The notes beneath the pieces were generated by a model. That model was given only the letters and a program-made list of their open reading frames with translations, made no database searches and had not been told where the DNA came from. Source: Rhizobium sp. CF080 (GTDB taxonomy: Bacteria; Pseudomonadota; Alphaproteobacteria; Rhizobiales; Rhizobiaceae). From it: 64,000 nt of DNA. Below are positions 9,014-17,686 of this stretch, one piece after another. A program made the translations under genes and the position numbers. The stretch lies in the NCBI RefSeq assembly GCF_000282095.2, contig NZ_AKKC02000004.1:1798001-1862000 (forward strand), given 5' to 3'. Position 1 is the stretch's first letter, and every line of letters begins with the position of its first letter.

Positions 9014-9916
9014 TCATTCTCCTGTTTGCCCGGCGGGTTCGACCGGCCGGATGCTGTTCACCGACACACCGATGCCGGGGCCTGAGAAAGCGACCATCTC
9101 GGTCCTGACGATCTCAAGGCATGGAAGGTCGGCAATCGTATTGACGATATGGAAGGTCGTTGGGAGTTGCTCGAAAGTGGCACGATGCCAGTTGAAGCTG
9201 CCCTTGGCCTTCCACCGTTTGAAATCGTAACCTTCGAAGCTGATGGCATCGGGCCGCCCCTCACCCGGTCGTGGCGCCGGCGTTGTGACGTAGGCGATGT
9301 CCGCGCCTGCTCCCTTCCGCGGGTTTGTACGGGGCACGTACTTATAATACATGGCTGCTCCGCCGCCGGAACCCGGCAGGCTCGGCGGTGCATCTTCCTC
9401 GACCATGTCGGCGAGCGCGATGTCGAAGAATTTGAAACCAAACCAGGACGTCTCGCAGGACGCCTTTCCCTTCTGGTGATCCCAGGCAATTTCTGGCATG
9501 TCGCAGAAGAGCTTCGGGAAGCCCATTTCGTCGCGGCCGGTCAGGATCGCCTCGGGCTGCCCCTCCCAGATTACTGGGCAGAAAGACCCGTCGAGTGTCT
9601 CAGTCTTGCCCTGATAGGTCACCGGAAAATCAAGCGACAAAATGCCGTAGCCGCGGCCGGCGAGCCAGTAGAGGTTCTTGAACCAGGCGCAGGAAACGCT
9701 GAGGAGAGGCTCGCCGCGCAGGCTCATGCCAGGTGGCAGCAGCGCCTTCAGCTTGTCGGCGTCTGTGCGGTAGGTGATCGCCATCCATTCCGCATTCATG
9801 GTGCCGGTTTCATCCAGCGACCACATGCCGCCACCGGGCTTTTGACGCGGGCCTACCGCCGGCCCGAAGACGACAGGCATTCGGTAGCGATGGTCTGGGT
9901 TCGGTGTGAAGCCCAT
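9014..9916 (-). CDS. Acetoacetate decarboxylase-like protein
   Basis: A 300-residue member of the acetoacetate decarboxylase superfamily. The region that carries the Schiff-base lysine in true decarboxylases is present as 'GRDEMGFPKLF', but with one lysine rather than the usual lysine pair, so the reaction may differ (decarboxylase, aldolase-dehydratase or hydrolase-like activities are known in the superfamily). The gene stops one base before the FAH-family start, which suggests tight co-translation. It probably acts on a beta-keto or 2-oxo acid made from the cleaved ring. Confidence 0.8.
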   Translation of the reverse strand: MGFTPNPDHRYRMPVVFGPAVGPRQKPGGGMWSLDETGTMNAEWMAITYRTDADKLKALLPPGMSLRGEPLLSVSCAWFKNLYWLAGRGYGILSLDFPVTYQGKTETLDGSFCPVIWEGQPEAILTGRDEMGFPKLFCDMPEIAWDHQKGKASCETSWFGFKFFDIALADMVEEDAPPSLPGSGGGAAMYYKYVPRTNPRKGAGADIAYVTTPAPRPGEGRPDAISFEGYDFKRWKAKGSFNWHRATFEQLPTTFHIVNTIADLPCLEIVRTEMVAFSGPGIGVSVNSIRPVEPAGQTGE

Positions 9917-9953
9917 GAGTTGATCTCCGTTGAAGTGTTGAGGCAGCGAAATG

Positions 9954-11108
9954 TCACGTCGCGCGGGATTGTCGGATCGGACGCGTGGACTGATGCGCTC
10001 GCGCGAACAGGGTCACCGTCACGCAGGCGACCATTGCAGCCGTCAGGCCGATAGCCTGGTAGCCAACCACGTCCGAGAGAACGCCGCCCAGCAGCGGTGC
10101 GACCGCCGAGCCCGACATCGTCATCGCTGGCGTGGCGGCTGCAGCCCGAGCAGAAGGGTCTGCCTTGGCGAGAAAGCCAAACAGGAAAGTGTGGGTGAAG
10201 ATCATGATCGCAGCGAAGAAGAGCGAAGAAAGCGCATAGAGCAGGAGATCGCTCGGGACGGTGATCATAACGGAGAGAAGAGCCTGTACGATCGCACCGG
10301 CGATGCCGACCTTAAGCGGCGGCAGCCGCCCCTGAAAAGCGGCGGCTATCAGCGCGGGGAACATGTTGACGATCCCGATTGAGAGGAGGACCAGTTGCAC
10401 CTCGCGCGCTCCATAGCCCCTCGCCATGCCAATCCTCTCCACGTAGGAAAAGGTCAGCGCCTGCACGAGGTTCATCAGCATCACCCCAAAGATTACCAGC
10501 CAGACAACGGAGGGGATGCGAGCGGCCGCATGAGCGGGCGTGCCCGCCTCCGCCCGTTCCTTGGGGAAGAAAGCCGATGTCACGCATGCTGCCGCTGCCA
10601 TGATCGCGGCAAGGATCACGAAGAGCTTGGCCGGATCTGTGTGGGCGATGACCACCGGGGCCGTACCCAGGAATACCAGCGCGAACACACCGAAACCGGC
10701 GGAGCCGATCGCAAAGATGCGCAAAGGATTGGCTGTCCGTCCCATGGTCCCATGCGTCGTCGACAGCGCCATTCCCGTGGCAGTACCGGCAAGTGCGTGC
10801 AGGATGAAGAAGGTGCCAAAATCCGGCTGGAGTTGTGACATCGCGAAAAGGCAGATGGCGCTGGCGCCATAGCCGGCCGGTGCCAGCATATGACCGGGCA
10901 CCTTGTGAAACACGCGCGCCACCACGAGGCTCGCCAGCACGATGCCGAGCAGGAAGGCCGTTACCAGGCCGCCGGCATGCGTGTTTCCGAGCCCGAAGCC
11001 GCCGGACAGCGCCCCCACCCAGACGGGCAGGGCGGCAAGATCGATCATTCCGGCGATATGACCGAATACCAGCGCGATAGTTGCGCTATGCGACTTCATT
11101 GAAGACAT
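9954..11108 (-). CDS. MFS transporter
   Basis: A 384-residue inner-membrane protein made of about 12 hydrophobic helices with the small, glycine- and alanine-rich pattern of the major facilitator superfamily, though without a strong subfamily signature. A cytoplasmic loop after helix 6 has 'FFPKERAEAGTP'. It overlaps the end of the hydroxylase gene by 23 bases, so it belongs to the same operon and may import the aromatic substrate or export an intermediate. The start is either 11108 or the methionine three codons later. Confidence 0.85.
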   Translation of the reverse strand: MSSMKSHSATIALVFGHIAGMIDLAALPVWVGALSGGFGLGNTHAGGLVTAFLLGIVLASLVVARVFHKVPGHMLAPAGYGASAICLFAMSQLQPDFGTFFILHALAGTATGMALSTTHGTMGRTANPLRIFAIGSAGFGVFALVFLGTAPVVIAHTDPAKLFVILAAIMAAAACVTSAFFPKERAEAGTPAHAAARIPSVVWLVIFGVMLMNLVQALTFSYVERIGMARGYGAREVQLVLLSIGIVNMFPALIAAAFQGRLPPLKVGIAGAIVQALLSVMITVPSDLLLYALSSLFFAAIMIFTHTFLFGFLAKADPSARAAAATPAMTMSGSAVAPLLGGVLSDVVGYQAIGLTAAMVACVTVTLFARAHQSTRPIRQSRAT

Positions 11109-12642
11109 ATTCAGGTCCTCCCATCAGATCTTCAAAGGCACCAAGCAGAGCTTCGAGATCATCGGCATTGGCTGCGGAGCCGAAGGAGTAGAAATCCGGG
11201 CGGGCCAGATAGGCAACGGCGCCGCGGCTTTCAAGCCACTGCGAAAGACGTCCGCTGATGTCGCGCCAAGCGCCCTCGCCTAGGATGACCTGCCGAATCC
11301 CTAGCCTCTCCAGCCGTACGCCATCAACAGCCTGGCGCGTTACCAGCACAAAATTCCGACCAGCCAGATTGTCGAGCCGTAAGATGATGCCGTCATGCTC
11401 CAGGTCGTCATGCGGCAGGAGTTCGCCCGCAGCGCCGATCATCTTTCCACCAGCGTCACGGGCTATAATGCCGCCCGACAGCGAAGGAAAAACCGGCGGA
11501 GGAGGAATGTCGCCGGCAAAGAAAGCCTCGTCCCTATAGCGAGCCGCCTCCGGATCGAGCGCGCAGATCAACTGTCCCATCGCCATCGAGATCCTGATCA
11601 CCGCATCCACATGGGGAGAACGCTCGACCTCGTAGCTGTCGAGCAGTGTTTCGGCGGCAGAGCCGTCGAGAACTCGGTTGAGCTTCCATCCGAGATTCCA
11701 GGCATCACGCAGGCCGGCGCACATACCCTGCCCCATGAACGGCGGCATGAGATGGGCGGCGTCTCCGGCGATCAGCATCCGGCCCTTTCGCCAGCCGCAG
11801 GTGAGAAGCGAACGAAAGCGATAGCTCGCGCTTCGGATGAGCTCGCCGTCAGCAGGTGACAGCCAGGGTGCGAGAAGTTCCCAAACCTTGTCGGCACCGC
11901 ACATCTCCGCGGGATCCTCTTCAGGACGCAACATGAATTCCCAACGCCTGTTGCGCATCCCGCTCGGCACGATCGTGGTCGGGCGCTCGGGGTTGCACCA
12001 TTGGGCGGCATCGGGGATGCACAACTTTTCGGGATCGCTCGGCCTGACATCAACCACCAGCCAAGCCTCGTCAAAGCCATGATCGATGATCGGAACATTC
12101 ATGAGCCGCCGTACGAGGCTATTAGCGCCGTCGCAGCCAACCAGATAGCGTCCGATCAGCGGGCTCGTCTGTGAATGATCGATGGTGAGATTTTGCTCAT
12201 CGAAGCGGGCTATTTCAATCTCAACGTGATTGCCGCTGTCACGCGCAGCGACGGCTTCCATGCCAAGATAGTACGAGATTCCGTCCCGACGCCTGAGATC
12301 CTCGTGAAGGATCTGCTCTAGCTCTGGCTGATTGAACGTATATCCCGTCGGGCCGCCGGAGATCGATTCCCTGGTCTCGTCGATGTCAATCAGGACTTTC
12401 CAGTCGGCATTGTACCAAACATAGTGCCCCATCTCCCGGGAAATGGCTGCGACCTCGCTAGCGATACCGAGAGCATGGAAGATGCGCTTTATCTCGTGGT
12501 CGTATCCAATCGCCCGTGGCAGCGGATAGGCTTCCGGCCAGCGTTCCACTACCGCTACTGTGTGCCCACCATCGATAAGCTGCCGAGCGAGTATCTTTCC
12601 CGCGGGTCCATAGCCGACAATAATGACATCGTATTCCGTCAT
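11086..12642 (-). CDS. FAD-dependent aromatic hydroxylase (MhpA-like)
   Basis: A 518-residue group A flavoprotein monooxygenase. It has the N-terminal FAD-binding GYGPAG fold (residues 8-16) and the second FAD motif GDAAHLMPPFMGQGM at about residue 288, followed by the C-terminal thioredoxin-like domain seen in 3-(3-hydroxyphenyl)propionate hydroxylases. These enzymes use NAD(P)H and O2 to add a hydroxyl group ortho to an existing one, which prepares the ring for extradiol cleavage. The next gene upstream encodes the matching dioxygenase. The start at 12642 has GGAGG seven bases upstream; an earlier in-frame methionine lacks a ribosome-binding site. Confidence 0.9.
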   Translation of the reverse strand: MTEYDVIIVGYGPAGKILARQLIDGGHTVAVVERWPEAYPLPRAIGYDHEIKRIFHALGIASEVAAISREMGHYVWYNADWKVLIDIDETRESISGGPTGYTFNQPELEQILHEDLRRRDGISYYLGMEAVAARDSGNHVEIEIARFDEQNLTIDHSQTSPLIGRYLVGCDGANSLVRRLMNVPIIDHGFDEAWLVVDVRPSDPEKLCIPDAAQWCNPERPTTIVPSGMRNRRWEFMLRPEEDPAEMCGADKVWELLAPWLSPADGELIRSASYRFRSLLTCGWRKGRMLIAGDAAHLMPPFMGQGMCAGLRDAWNLGWKLNRVLDGSAAETLLDSYEVERSPHVDAVIRISMAMGQLICALDPEAARYRDEAFFAGDIPPPPVFPSLSGGIIARDAGGKMIGAAGELLPHDDLEHDGIILRLDNLAGRNFVLVTRQAVDGVRLERLGIRQVILGEGAWRDISGRLSQWLESRGAVAYLARPDFYSFGSAANADDLEALLGAFEDLMGGPEYVFNEVA

Positions 12643-12703
12643 GACTTTTCCTCCCCCTTCAACCGACAACAACCGAACAGCGACCCTTCCCCGACGCCGG
12701 CGA

Positions 12704-13603
12704 TCAGAAGTCCGGATCGAATGCTATGCCCGGACGCAGGAAGCCAGGTGTAGGAGGCGTGCCCCACAGATTGAGCCAGCGGCCGGCCAGTCCTTCGGAA
12801 ATGTCCCAGGTCCGTGGCTCATAGGTTGCATCGTTGTCGATGCGGTCGAGCTCGATGGAATTTTCGACCAGGCAGCCATGCGGGTCAGCATAGTAGGTGA
12901 ATATGTTTCCGCCGGCGCCGTGCCGGCCGGGTCCCCAGACCAGAGCCCTGTCCTTGAGAGTCAGATTGTCGGCGATTGCCGCGAGATCCTCGAGCGAGTG
13001 GAGGTCGAAGGCGTAGTGGTGCAGCCCGCTCTCGCCCGGCCCCATGGCTATCGTGTGGTGGAACCCGTCCTCGGCTCGGTACCAACGCAAGCCATCTTCC
13101 TCCGTCTGGTCCGAGAGCTTCATGCCGAGAACTTTCACGCAGAACTCACCGAAGGCTTGGGTATCCGGCGCGAAAGCGTTGATGTGCTCAATACGGCGGG
13201 GGCGCGCTCCGGGCGTCGAATAATTGTAGCGGCGTGGCTGATTGCGGGCGATCGGGGTGTGGATCTCGAAGATTGCGCCACCAGGAGCGACGATGCGCAC
13301 GGCTTTGTCGTAGTGCTTTCCGAGCGGCTTATCGTCCAGCACGGTGAGACCGTCCGATAGAGCGCGCCGCTTCACTTCGTCCACGGCCTCAGGGCTGACG
13401 GCCTCCAACCCGCATGCGACCGCCTTGCCCTCGCCCTTAACGTAAGTGACCTCATGATGCCGGTCATTGCTTGAAAGATGGACCGCGTCCTCGTCTTGTT
13501 CGGTGATGCGAAGGCCCACGACGTCGCATATATCCTTTGCCGCCCCGAGGGGGTCGGGTGAGGAGATAACGACATGCCCCATTTGTCGAATTAAGTAAGT
13601 CAC
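12704..13603 (-). CDS. Extradiol ring-cleavage dioxygenase (VOC fold)
   Basis: A 299-residue type I extradiol dioxygenase with two vicinal-oxygen-chelate modules. The expected Fe(II) ligands are visible: His140 in RIEHINAF, a His in LHHYAFD (about 196) and Glu247 in CLVENS; the family pattern YYADPHG precedes the glutamate. It opens a catechol-type ring next to the hydroxyl pair. I chose a GTG start at 13603 because AAGGAAGG lies seven bases before it; an upstream ATG extends the frame by 13 residues without a ribosome-binding site. The aromatic substrate is unknown. Confidence 0.88.
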   Translation of the reverse strand: MTYLIRQMGHVVISSPDPLGAAKDICDVVGLRITEQDEDAVHLSSNDRHHEVTYVKGEGKAVACGLEAVSPEAVDEVKRRALSDGLTVLDDKPLGKHYDKAVRIVAPGGAIFEIHTPIARNQPRRYNYSTPGARPRRIEHINAFAPDTQAFGEFCVKVLGMKLSDQTEEDGLRWYRAEDGFHHTIAMGPGESGLHHYAFDLHSLEDLAAIADNLTLKDRALVWGPGRHGAGGNIFTYYADPHGCLVENSIELDRIDNDATYEPRTWDISEGLAGRWLNLWGTPPTPGFLRPGIAFDPDF

Positions 13604-13714
13604 TTCAAATCCTTCCTTCGAATGAATGCTTCCTCTGCCCAACTTCCCGCTCCTTTCTCAGGCCGCAGAAACCTTCTCCCCGCACGTCGCTGTGCGAAGG
13701 TGAGCTTGTCGGAG

Positions 13715-13729
13715 ATGTTTTCGAAACAT
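13715..13729. promoter_or_regulatory. 15-bp palindrome inside the ring-cleavage operon
   Basis: ATGTTT-TCG-AAACAT is a perfect inverted repeat in the largest internal gap of the operon (13604-13816), between the GST and dioxygenase genes. It could be a protein-binding site or chance. Nothing else is seen in the gap. Confidence 0.3.
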
Positions 13730-13816
13730 GCGGCTTGATCCGCAGGCGACCGGATGTTCGATGCCCGGAAGATTGTCAGGCGTCAGCTCGTCGTTCTGCG
13801 GCGACTGGCGCGCTAC

Positions 13817-14425
13817 TCAGTGGGCCGGTAGCACCCTCACCACCTTCTGAACCGACGGGCGCTCGCCAACTCGTTGAAGATAGGCGCTGATCCGTGGCCA
13901 AGCCGACAGATCGAGCTCGGCCATTTTTGCCCAGCCCAGCACAACGTAAGCATAAGCGTCGGCGATCGTGAATGTATCGCCGGCAAGATATGCGTTTTCT
14001 GCGAGACGGGCCTCGATCACTCCAAAGACCCGAGGCAGCAACGTCGACTTGATCAGTTCGCGATACTCAGCCGGCGTGTTTGGCCGGTTCAGCGGCGAGA
14101 AGGTCTTGTGTAGTTCGGTGGCGATATAGTTCGTCCACTCGAGCACGCGGTAGCGGGCGAAATCGCCGGGTGGCGGCAGCAGCCCGGACGCCGGCGCCTG
14201 ATCTGCAACGTACTGCATGATCACCGCGCCTTCCGTGAGGATCTGCCCGTCCTCAAGGACGAGTGCCGGAACCTGACCCTTGGGATTGACAGCAAGATAG
14301 CTCGTCCCGTCCTGGAGACTCTTGGTCCGCAGATCGACATCCTGAAGGTCAATCATGATCGCTGCCTCTTCCAGAACGATCCGCGATGCGGTCGAGCAGG
14401 TTCCGGGAACCTGGTAAAGCTTCAT
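13817..14425 (-). CDS. Glutathione S-transferase, beta class
   Basis: A 202-residue cytosolic GST. The N-terminal thioredoxin-like domain has 'YQVPGTCSTASRI' with Cys10, the residue typical of bacterial beta-class enzymes, and the glutathione-binding 'GQVPALVLEDG' and 'LTEGAVIMQYV' segments; the helical C-terminal domain ends in 'AYLQRVGERPSVQ'. Beta-class GSTs often sit in aromatic catabolic operons, where they isomerise or dehalogenate intermediates or detoxify quinones. Here it lies between the SnoaL-like gene and the dioxygenase gene on the same strand. Confidence 0.9.
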   Translation of the reverse strand: MKLYQVPGTCSTASRIVLEEAAIMIDLQDVDLRTKSLQDGTSYLAVNPKGQVPALVLEDGQILTEGAVIMQYVADQAPASGLLPPPGDFARYRVLEWTNYIATELHKTFSPLNRPNTPAEYRELIKSTLLPRVFGVIEARLAENAYLAGDTFTIADAYAYVVLGWAKMAELDLSAWPRISAYLQRVGERPSVQKVVRVLPAH

Positions 14426-14460
14426 GTGTTTGTACTCCTATCGTTACTTTGTGTTCGATA

Positions 14461-14868
14461 TCAGTGCTTGGGCGGTGCTATCTTGTTGACGCTACTCCAG
14501 TGTTCGGAAAGTTTGTCGCCGTTAATGCGAAAGGCATCAAAGACGAAATAGTCGTAGGTCTTGCCGCTGCCGTCCGGCTCCGGCTGAGGCAGATAGGCGG
14601 CGACCACCACCAAGTCCCCCTCAGCGATGATGAAGGCTGGAGGAATGCGCATTTCCTTCGGCTCGGGAACCGGCCCGTTCGGAAAAACAGTTTTTACGAA
14701 ACCTTCGAGCCCGGATAGACCACTCGGAATGTGTTCGCAGTGCTGGCGATAGTCCTGGGTCACAAAATCCTTCACCGCATCAGGGTTTTGGCCGTCGAAT
14801 ACCCGGCGGTAGAAATCTCGAACGAGGCGTTTATTGCGCTCCAACTGTTCTTTGTTTTCCTCTTCCAT
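14461..14868 (-). CDS. SnoaL-like (NTF2-fold) protein
   Basis: A small cytosolic protein of 135 residues with the cone-shaped NTF2/SnoaL fold: an N-terminal helix 'NKRLVRDFYRRVFDG', a middle 'YRQHCEHIPSGLSGLEGF' segment and C-terminal strands ending 'FDAFRINGDKLSEHWSS'. Members act as small cyclases, isomerases or ligand-binding proteins. The start at 14868 follows a GGGA ribosome-binding site; an upstream in-frame methionine overlaps the porin gene and is less likely. Its role in this operon is unknown. Confidence 0.8.
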   Translation of the reverse strand: MEEENKEQLERNKRLVRDFYRRVFDGQNPDAVKDFVTQDYRQHCEHIPSGLSGLEGFVKTVFPNGPVPEPKEMRIPPAFIIAEGDLVVVAAYLPQPEPDGSGKTYDYFVFDAFRINGDKLSEHWSSVNKIAPPKH

Positions 14869-14899
14869 GTCCCTATCCCTATTGACGTACGCTAACGGA

Positions 14900-16276
14900 C
14901 TATGGCCGGCGCAACGGCGAGAGACCGAGGCCTCCGCTGATGTCGAAGGCAAGGGTCGCGTAGAACACGAAACCGTCCTTCTGCCGGCCGGTGGAGAAAT
15001 CCCCGAGCACCGAAGTGTTGGGGTTGATCATGTAGGCAGCGCCGATGTCGAGGATGCCATGCTCGAACAGCCCGACGCTTCCATGAACGTCGAACATGAA
15101 CGTATCCCGCGGCTGTTTATCATCGATGCCCGAAAAGAATAGTCGCGCATTTCTCTCGTATTCAGCGCGTTTCTCGCTAAGCCCGATATAGTGGACGGAC
15201 GCACCGATTGTGGCGAGCGGGTTCTCTGACCAGAAGCCCGAATATTCAATGCCGGCAAAAGCTTCCCATGGGTAGGCCTGGCCGTCGCCGAAAGTATGGA
15301 ACAACCCACCATAGAGCGCGACGTTCTCCGGAACGGGTCCGGTACCGGGAGCGCTCCAGATCACCTTGCGGACCTGGCCGTAGACGCCGGCCGTGCCTTC
15401 GTGCTCGATGACCGTCGGCGTTGGACCGAAGGTGGGGTTACCCCAACCGGAGTTGTAGAGAGCGTCCTCGTATCGTGAGGAACGGTAGTAGGCGCCGACC
15501 TCGAACTTCAACGGATTGGGATTGTCGAAGAACGACTCCTTGTGAGTGAGGTTTGCGATTGCAATAGCGCCTTCAGCATCACCTTTGCCCCAATTCCAAC
15601 CGGATCCCTCCTGCCAGTTGTCCGGATTGTCCTCGACGATCCCGAAGCCGATCGCTGTATGTGTGTTGAATTTGTAGGCTGCTCGCGCACCCCAGACAGC
15701 CAACGATTCTCCCGGCATGTTCAGCGTGATTGCAAGCGTTGAGTTCAAACATCCTAATCCACCGCAGAATCCGCGCGTCATGAAGTCTTGGGCCAATCCC
15801 ATTCGACCTGCCTCCACCCGAAGCCGATCATCCAGGAAATCCGCTTCGACCGTCAGTCGCGTCAGATCGGTGCGCGTGTCGACAACCGGGACCGGAAAGA
15901 ATGCGTTCGACAGATCGAACAAGTAGTTGTCGACGTTGTAGGATGGGAAGTTGATTGTCTCCACCCATTTGACCCTTAGGTCAGGTGTCAGGTTCCCCGT
16001 GGCACCGAAGATAAACATGCCATAATTCGCAGAAGATCCTCCTTCGAAGCCAAAGGATGGCGCGGTTTGGTAGATGTTCACATAGTCAAGATTGATATCG
16101 ATACCGTTGTTATGAAGCCACTTACCGGTTGTCGATAAGGGGCCGACGAATACGGGTTCTTGAATGCCGCCGATCGGATTGATTGGCGGAACAGCGATTG
16201 CGAGACCGTCGTCTGCAGGCGCCATGGTCGCAGTCATAAGAACAATAGGTATGACGTAGCTCAACCGAATTCGCAT
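14900..16276 (-). CDS. Outer-membrane porin, OprB-like
   Basis: A 458-residue protein with a Sec signal peptide (charged start, then 'LSYVIPIVLMTATMA', cleavage about residue 22) and alternating aromatic beta strands of an outer-membrane barrel. Patterns such as 'LRVEAGRMGLAQDFM', 'NGIDINLDY' and 'VYGQVRKVIW' resemble carbohydrate-selective OprB-type porins. It probably lets the operon's aromatic substrate cross the outer membrane. The start at 16276 has GGGAGGGG just upstream; a longer in-frame start overlaps the MFS gene end. Confidence 0.75.
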   Translation of the reverse strand: MRIRLSYVIPIVLMTATMAPADDGLAIAVPPINPIGGIQEPVFVGPLSTTGKWLHNNGIDINLDYVNIYQTAPSFGFEGGSSANYGMFIFGATGNLTPDLRVKWVETINFPSYNVDNYLFDLSNAFFPVPVVDTRTDLTRLTVEADFLDDRLRVEAGRMGLAQDFMTRGFCGGLGCLNSTLAITLNMPGESLAVWGARAAYKFNTHTAIGFGIVEDNPDNWQEGSGWNWGKGDAEGAIAIANLTHKESFFDNPNPLKFEVGAYYRSSRYEDALYNSGWGNPTFGPTPTVIEHEGTAGVYGQVRKVIWSAPGTGPVPENVALYGGLFHTFGDGQAYPWEAFAGIEYSGFWSENPLATIGASVHYIGLSEKRAEYERNARLFFSGIDDKQPRDTFMFDVHGSVGLFEHGILDIGAAYMINPNTSVLGDFSTGRQKDGFVFYATLAFDISGGLGLSPLRRP

Positions 16277-16305
16277 TTTCCCCTCCCATACGTGAAAAAC
16301 ATGTC

Positions 16306-17631
16306 TCATTGGCCGGCCTCTTCCCCGAGCCGGTTTTCATTGGTGCTTGCAGATCCAGGAGGCGAGGCGAGCAAAATGGCGAGTGAAGCAAATGCGCAGA
16401 GCCCGATAATGATGTTGAACATCAGGTCATATGATCCCATTTGGTCGAAGATCGCTCCGGCGCCGGCCGCTCCCGATGCGGCGCATAACGTGGAAGCCGG
16501 CATCATCGATCCGAACATTGACGGGAAGGATTCCCTGCCGAAGTAATTGCCGAGCAGTGCCATTAAGCAGACCTGTGAGGCCCCGTATCCAATCCCGGCA
16601 GGCACCGCATACATCCAAATCCCGGCAAACCCCTGCGGATGGATCAGCAGGAAGAAGCCAGCCGCGACGAGCGCCATGCCAGCAGCAGCGATGACTGCAG
16701 GAGATATGCGGTCTCCCAGAACTCCTGCAGTCATATTGCCGATGAACGACGCGACAATGGTGATCGCCATAGCAATTGCGGTATCGGTGGATGTGTAGCC
16801 GATGTCCTGAAGATGGACGACGCCGTGCGCCATCAGGAAAACCCAAGCCACGCCGGCAACGCTCATATAAGCAAGAATGAGCCAGTAGGCTCTGGTTCTC
16901 GCAGCTTCCTTCAGGGACCAGCGAACCTGGCTTTTGAAAACATGCGTCTCGCCCAACGACTCGATGCCCGTTGGGTTTTGCGTCACAAGACGTTCAACTT
17001 GACGTTCGTTCAGCGCCAGGCGAGCTGTCAGCAGGGCTATGCCGGCGAGACCAGCGATCACCCACCATCCCAAACGCCAGTTGTTATCCGATACAGCCAG
17101 CAAGCGGTCGAGCGCCGGCGGCGATAGAAAGCCTCCGAACTCGATCGCCGACAGCACGACCGAAACGGCAAGGGCACGCCGAACGTGAAACCACCTTGCA
17201 ATGGCTGCCTGGGCAGGCAGCATGCCTGCGACACATACGCCAGTCCCGACGACGATGCCGAAGGCAACAACATATTGCCAACCCGTATTGACAAGCGTCG
17301 CCATGGCGACTGCGCCCACCAGAAGGACGCCACAGCCAAAGGTGACGGTCCGCTGATATCCGCATTTCTCCATCAAGATTGCCACGACCGGCCCCTGAAA
17401 GCCCATCATCATCACAAACATGCCGAAACCCAGGCCGAATACCGAGCGATCTAAATTAAGATCCGCGATCATTTGAGCATTGATGACCGAAATGCCCGCA
17501 CTGGGCACCGCCACGACCAGCAGCACAACCAGCCACAGTGCGCCTAGAACCCTCCAGCCGTCCGAGCTATACTCAAAACCCCGTGCTGCCGTCGGTCCGC
17601 TGACGGTGTGCACCCTCACTCCCTGTTCCAA
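16306..17631 (-). CDS. MFS transporter, oxalate/formate antiporter-like
   Basis: An inner-membrane carrier of about 441 residues with 12 predicted helices, and a conserved central loop before helix 7 with 'SLKEAARTRAYWLILAYM', a hallmark of the monocarboxylate/oxalate-formate (OFA) group. It is the second MFS carrier of this operon and may take up an aromatic acid. The ATG at 17808 would overlap the acyl-CoA-dehydrogenase-like gene by over 100 bases. A TTG at 17631 with GGGAGGAG just upstream fits better, and I use it. Confidence 0.8.
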   Translation of the reverse strand: MEQGVRVHTVSGPTAARGFEYSSDGWRVLGALWLVVLLVVAVPSAGISVINAQMIADLNLDRSVFGLGFGMFVMMMGFQGPVVAILMEKCGYQRTVTFGCGVLLVGAVAMATLVNTGWQYVVAFGIVVGTGVCVAGMLPAQAAIARWFHVRRALAVSVVLSAIEFGGFLSPPALDRLLAVSDNNWRLGWWVIAGLAGIALLTARLALNERQVERLVTQNPTGIESLGETHVFKSQVRWSLKEAARTRAYWLILAYMSVAGVAWVFLMAHGVVHLQDIGYTSTDTAIAMAITIVASFIGNMTAGVLGDRISPAVIAAAGMALVAAGFFLLIHPQGFAGIWMYAVPAGIGYGASQVCLMALLGNYFGRESFPSMFGSMMPASTLCAASGAAGAGAIFDQMGSYDLMFNIIIGLCAFASLAILLASPPGSASTNENRLGEEAGQ

Positions 17632-17686
17632 AGTCTCTCCTCCCTGTGGAATGCTCGCGCGGCCTCCTACCGCACGGGCGCAAAAT

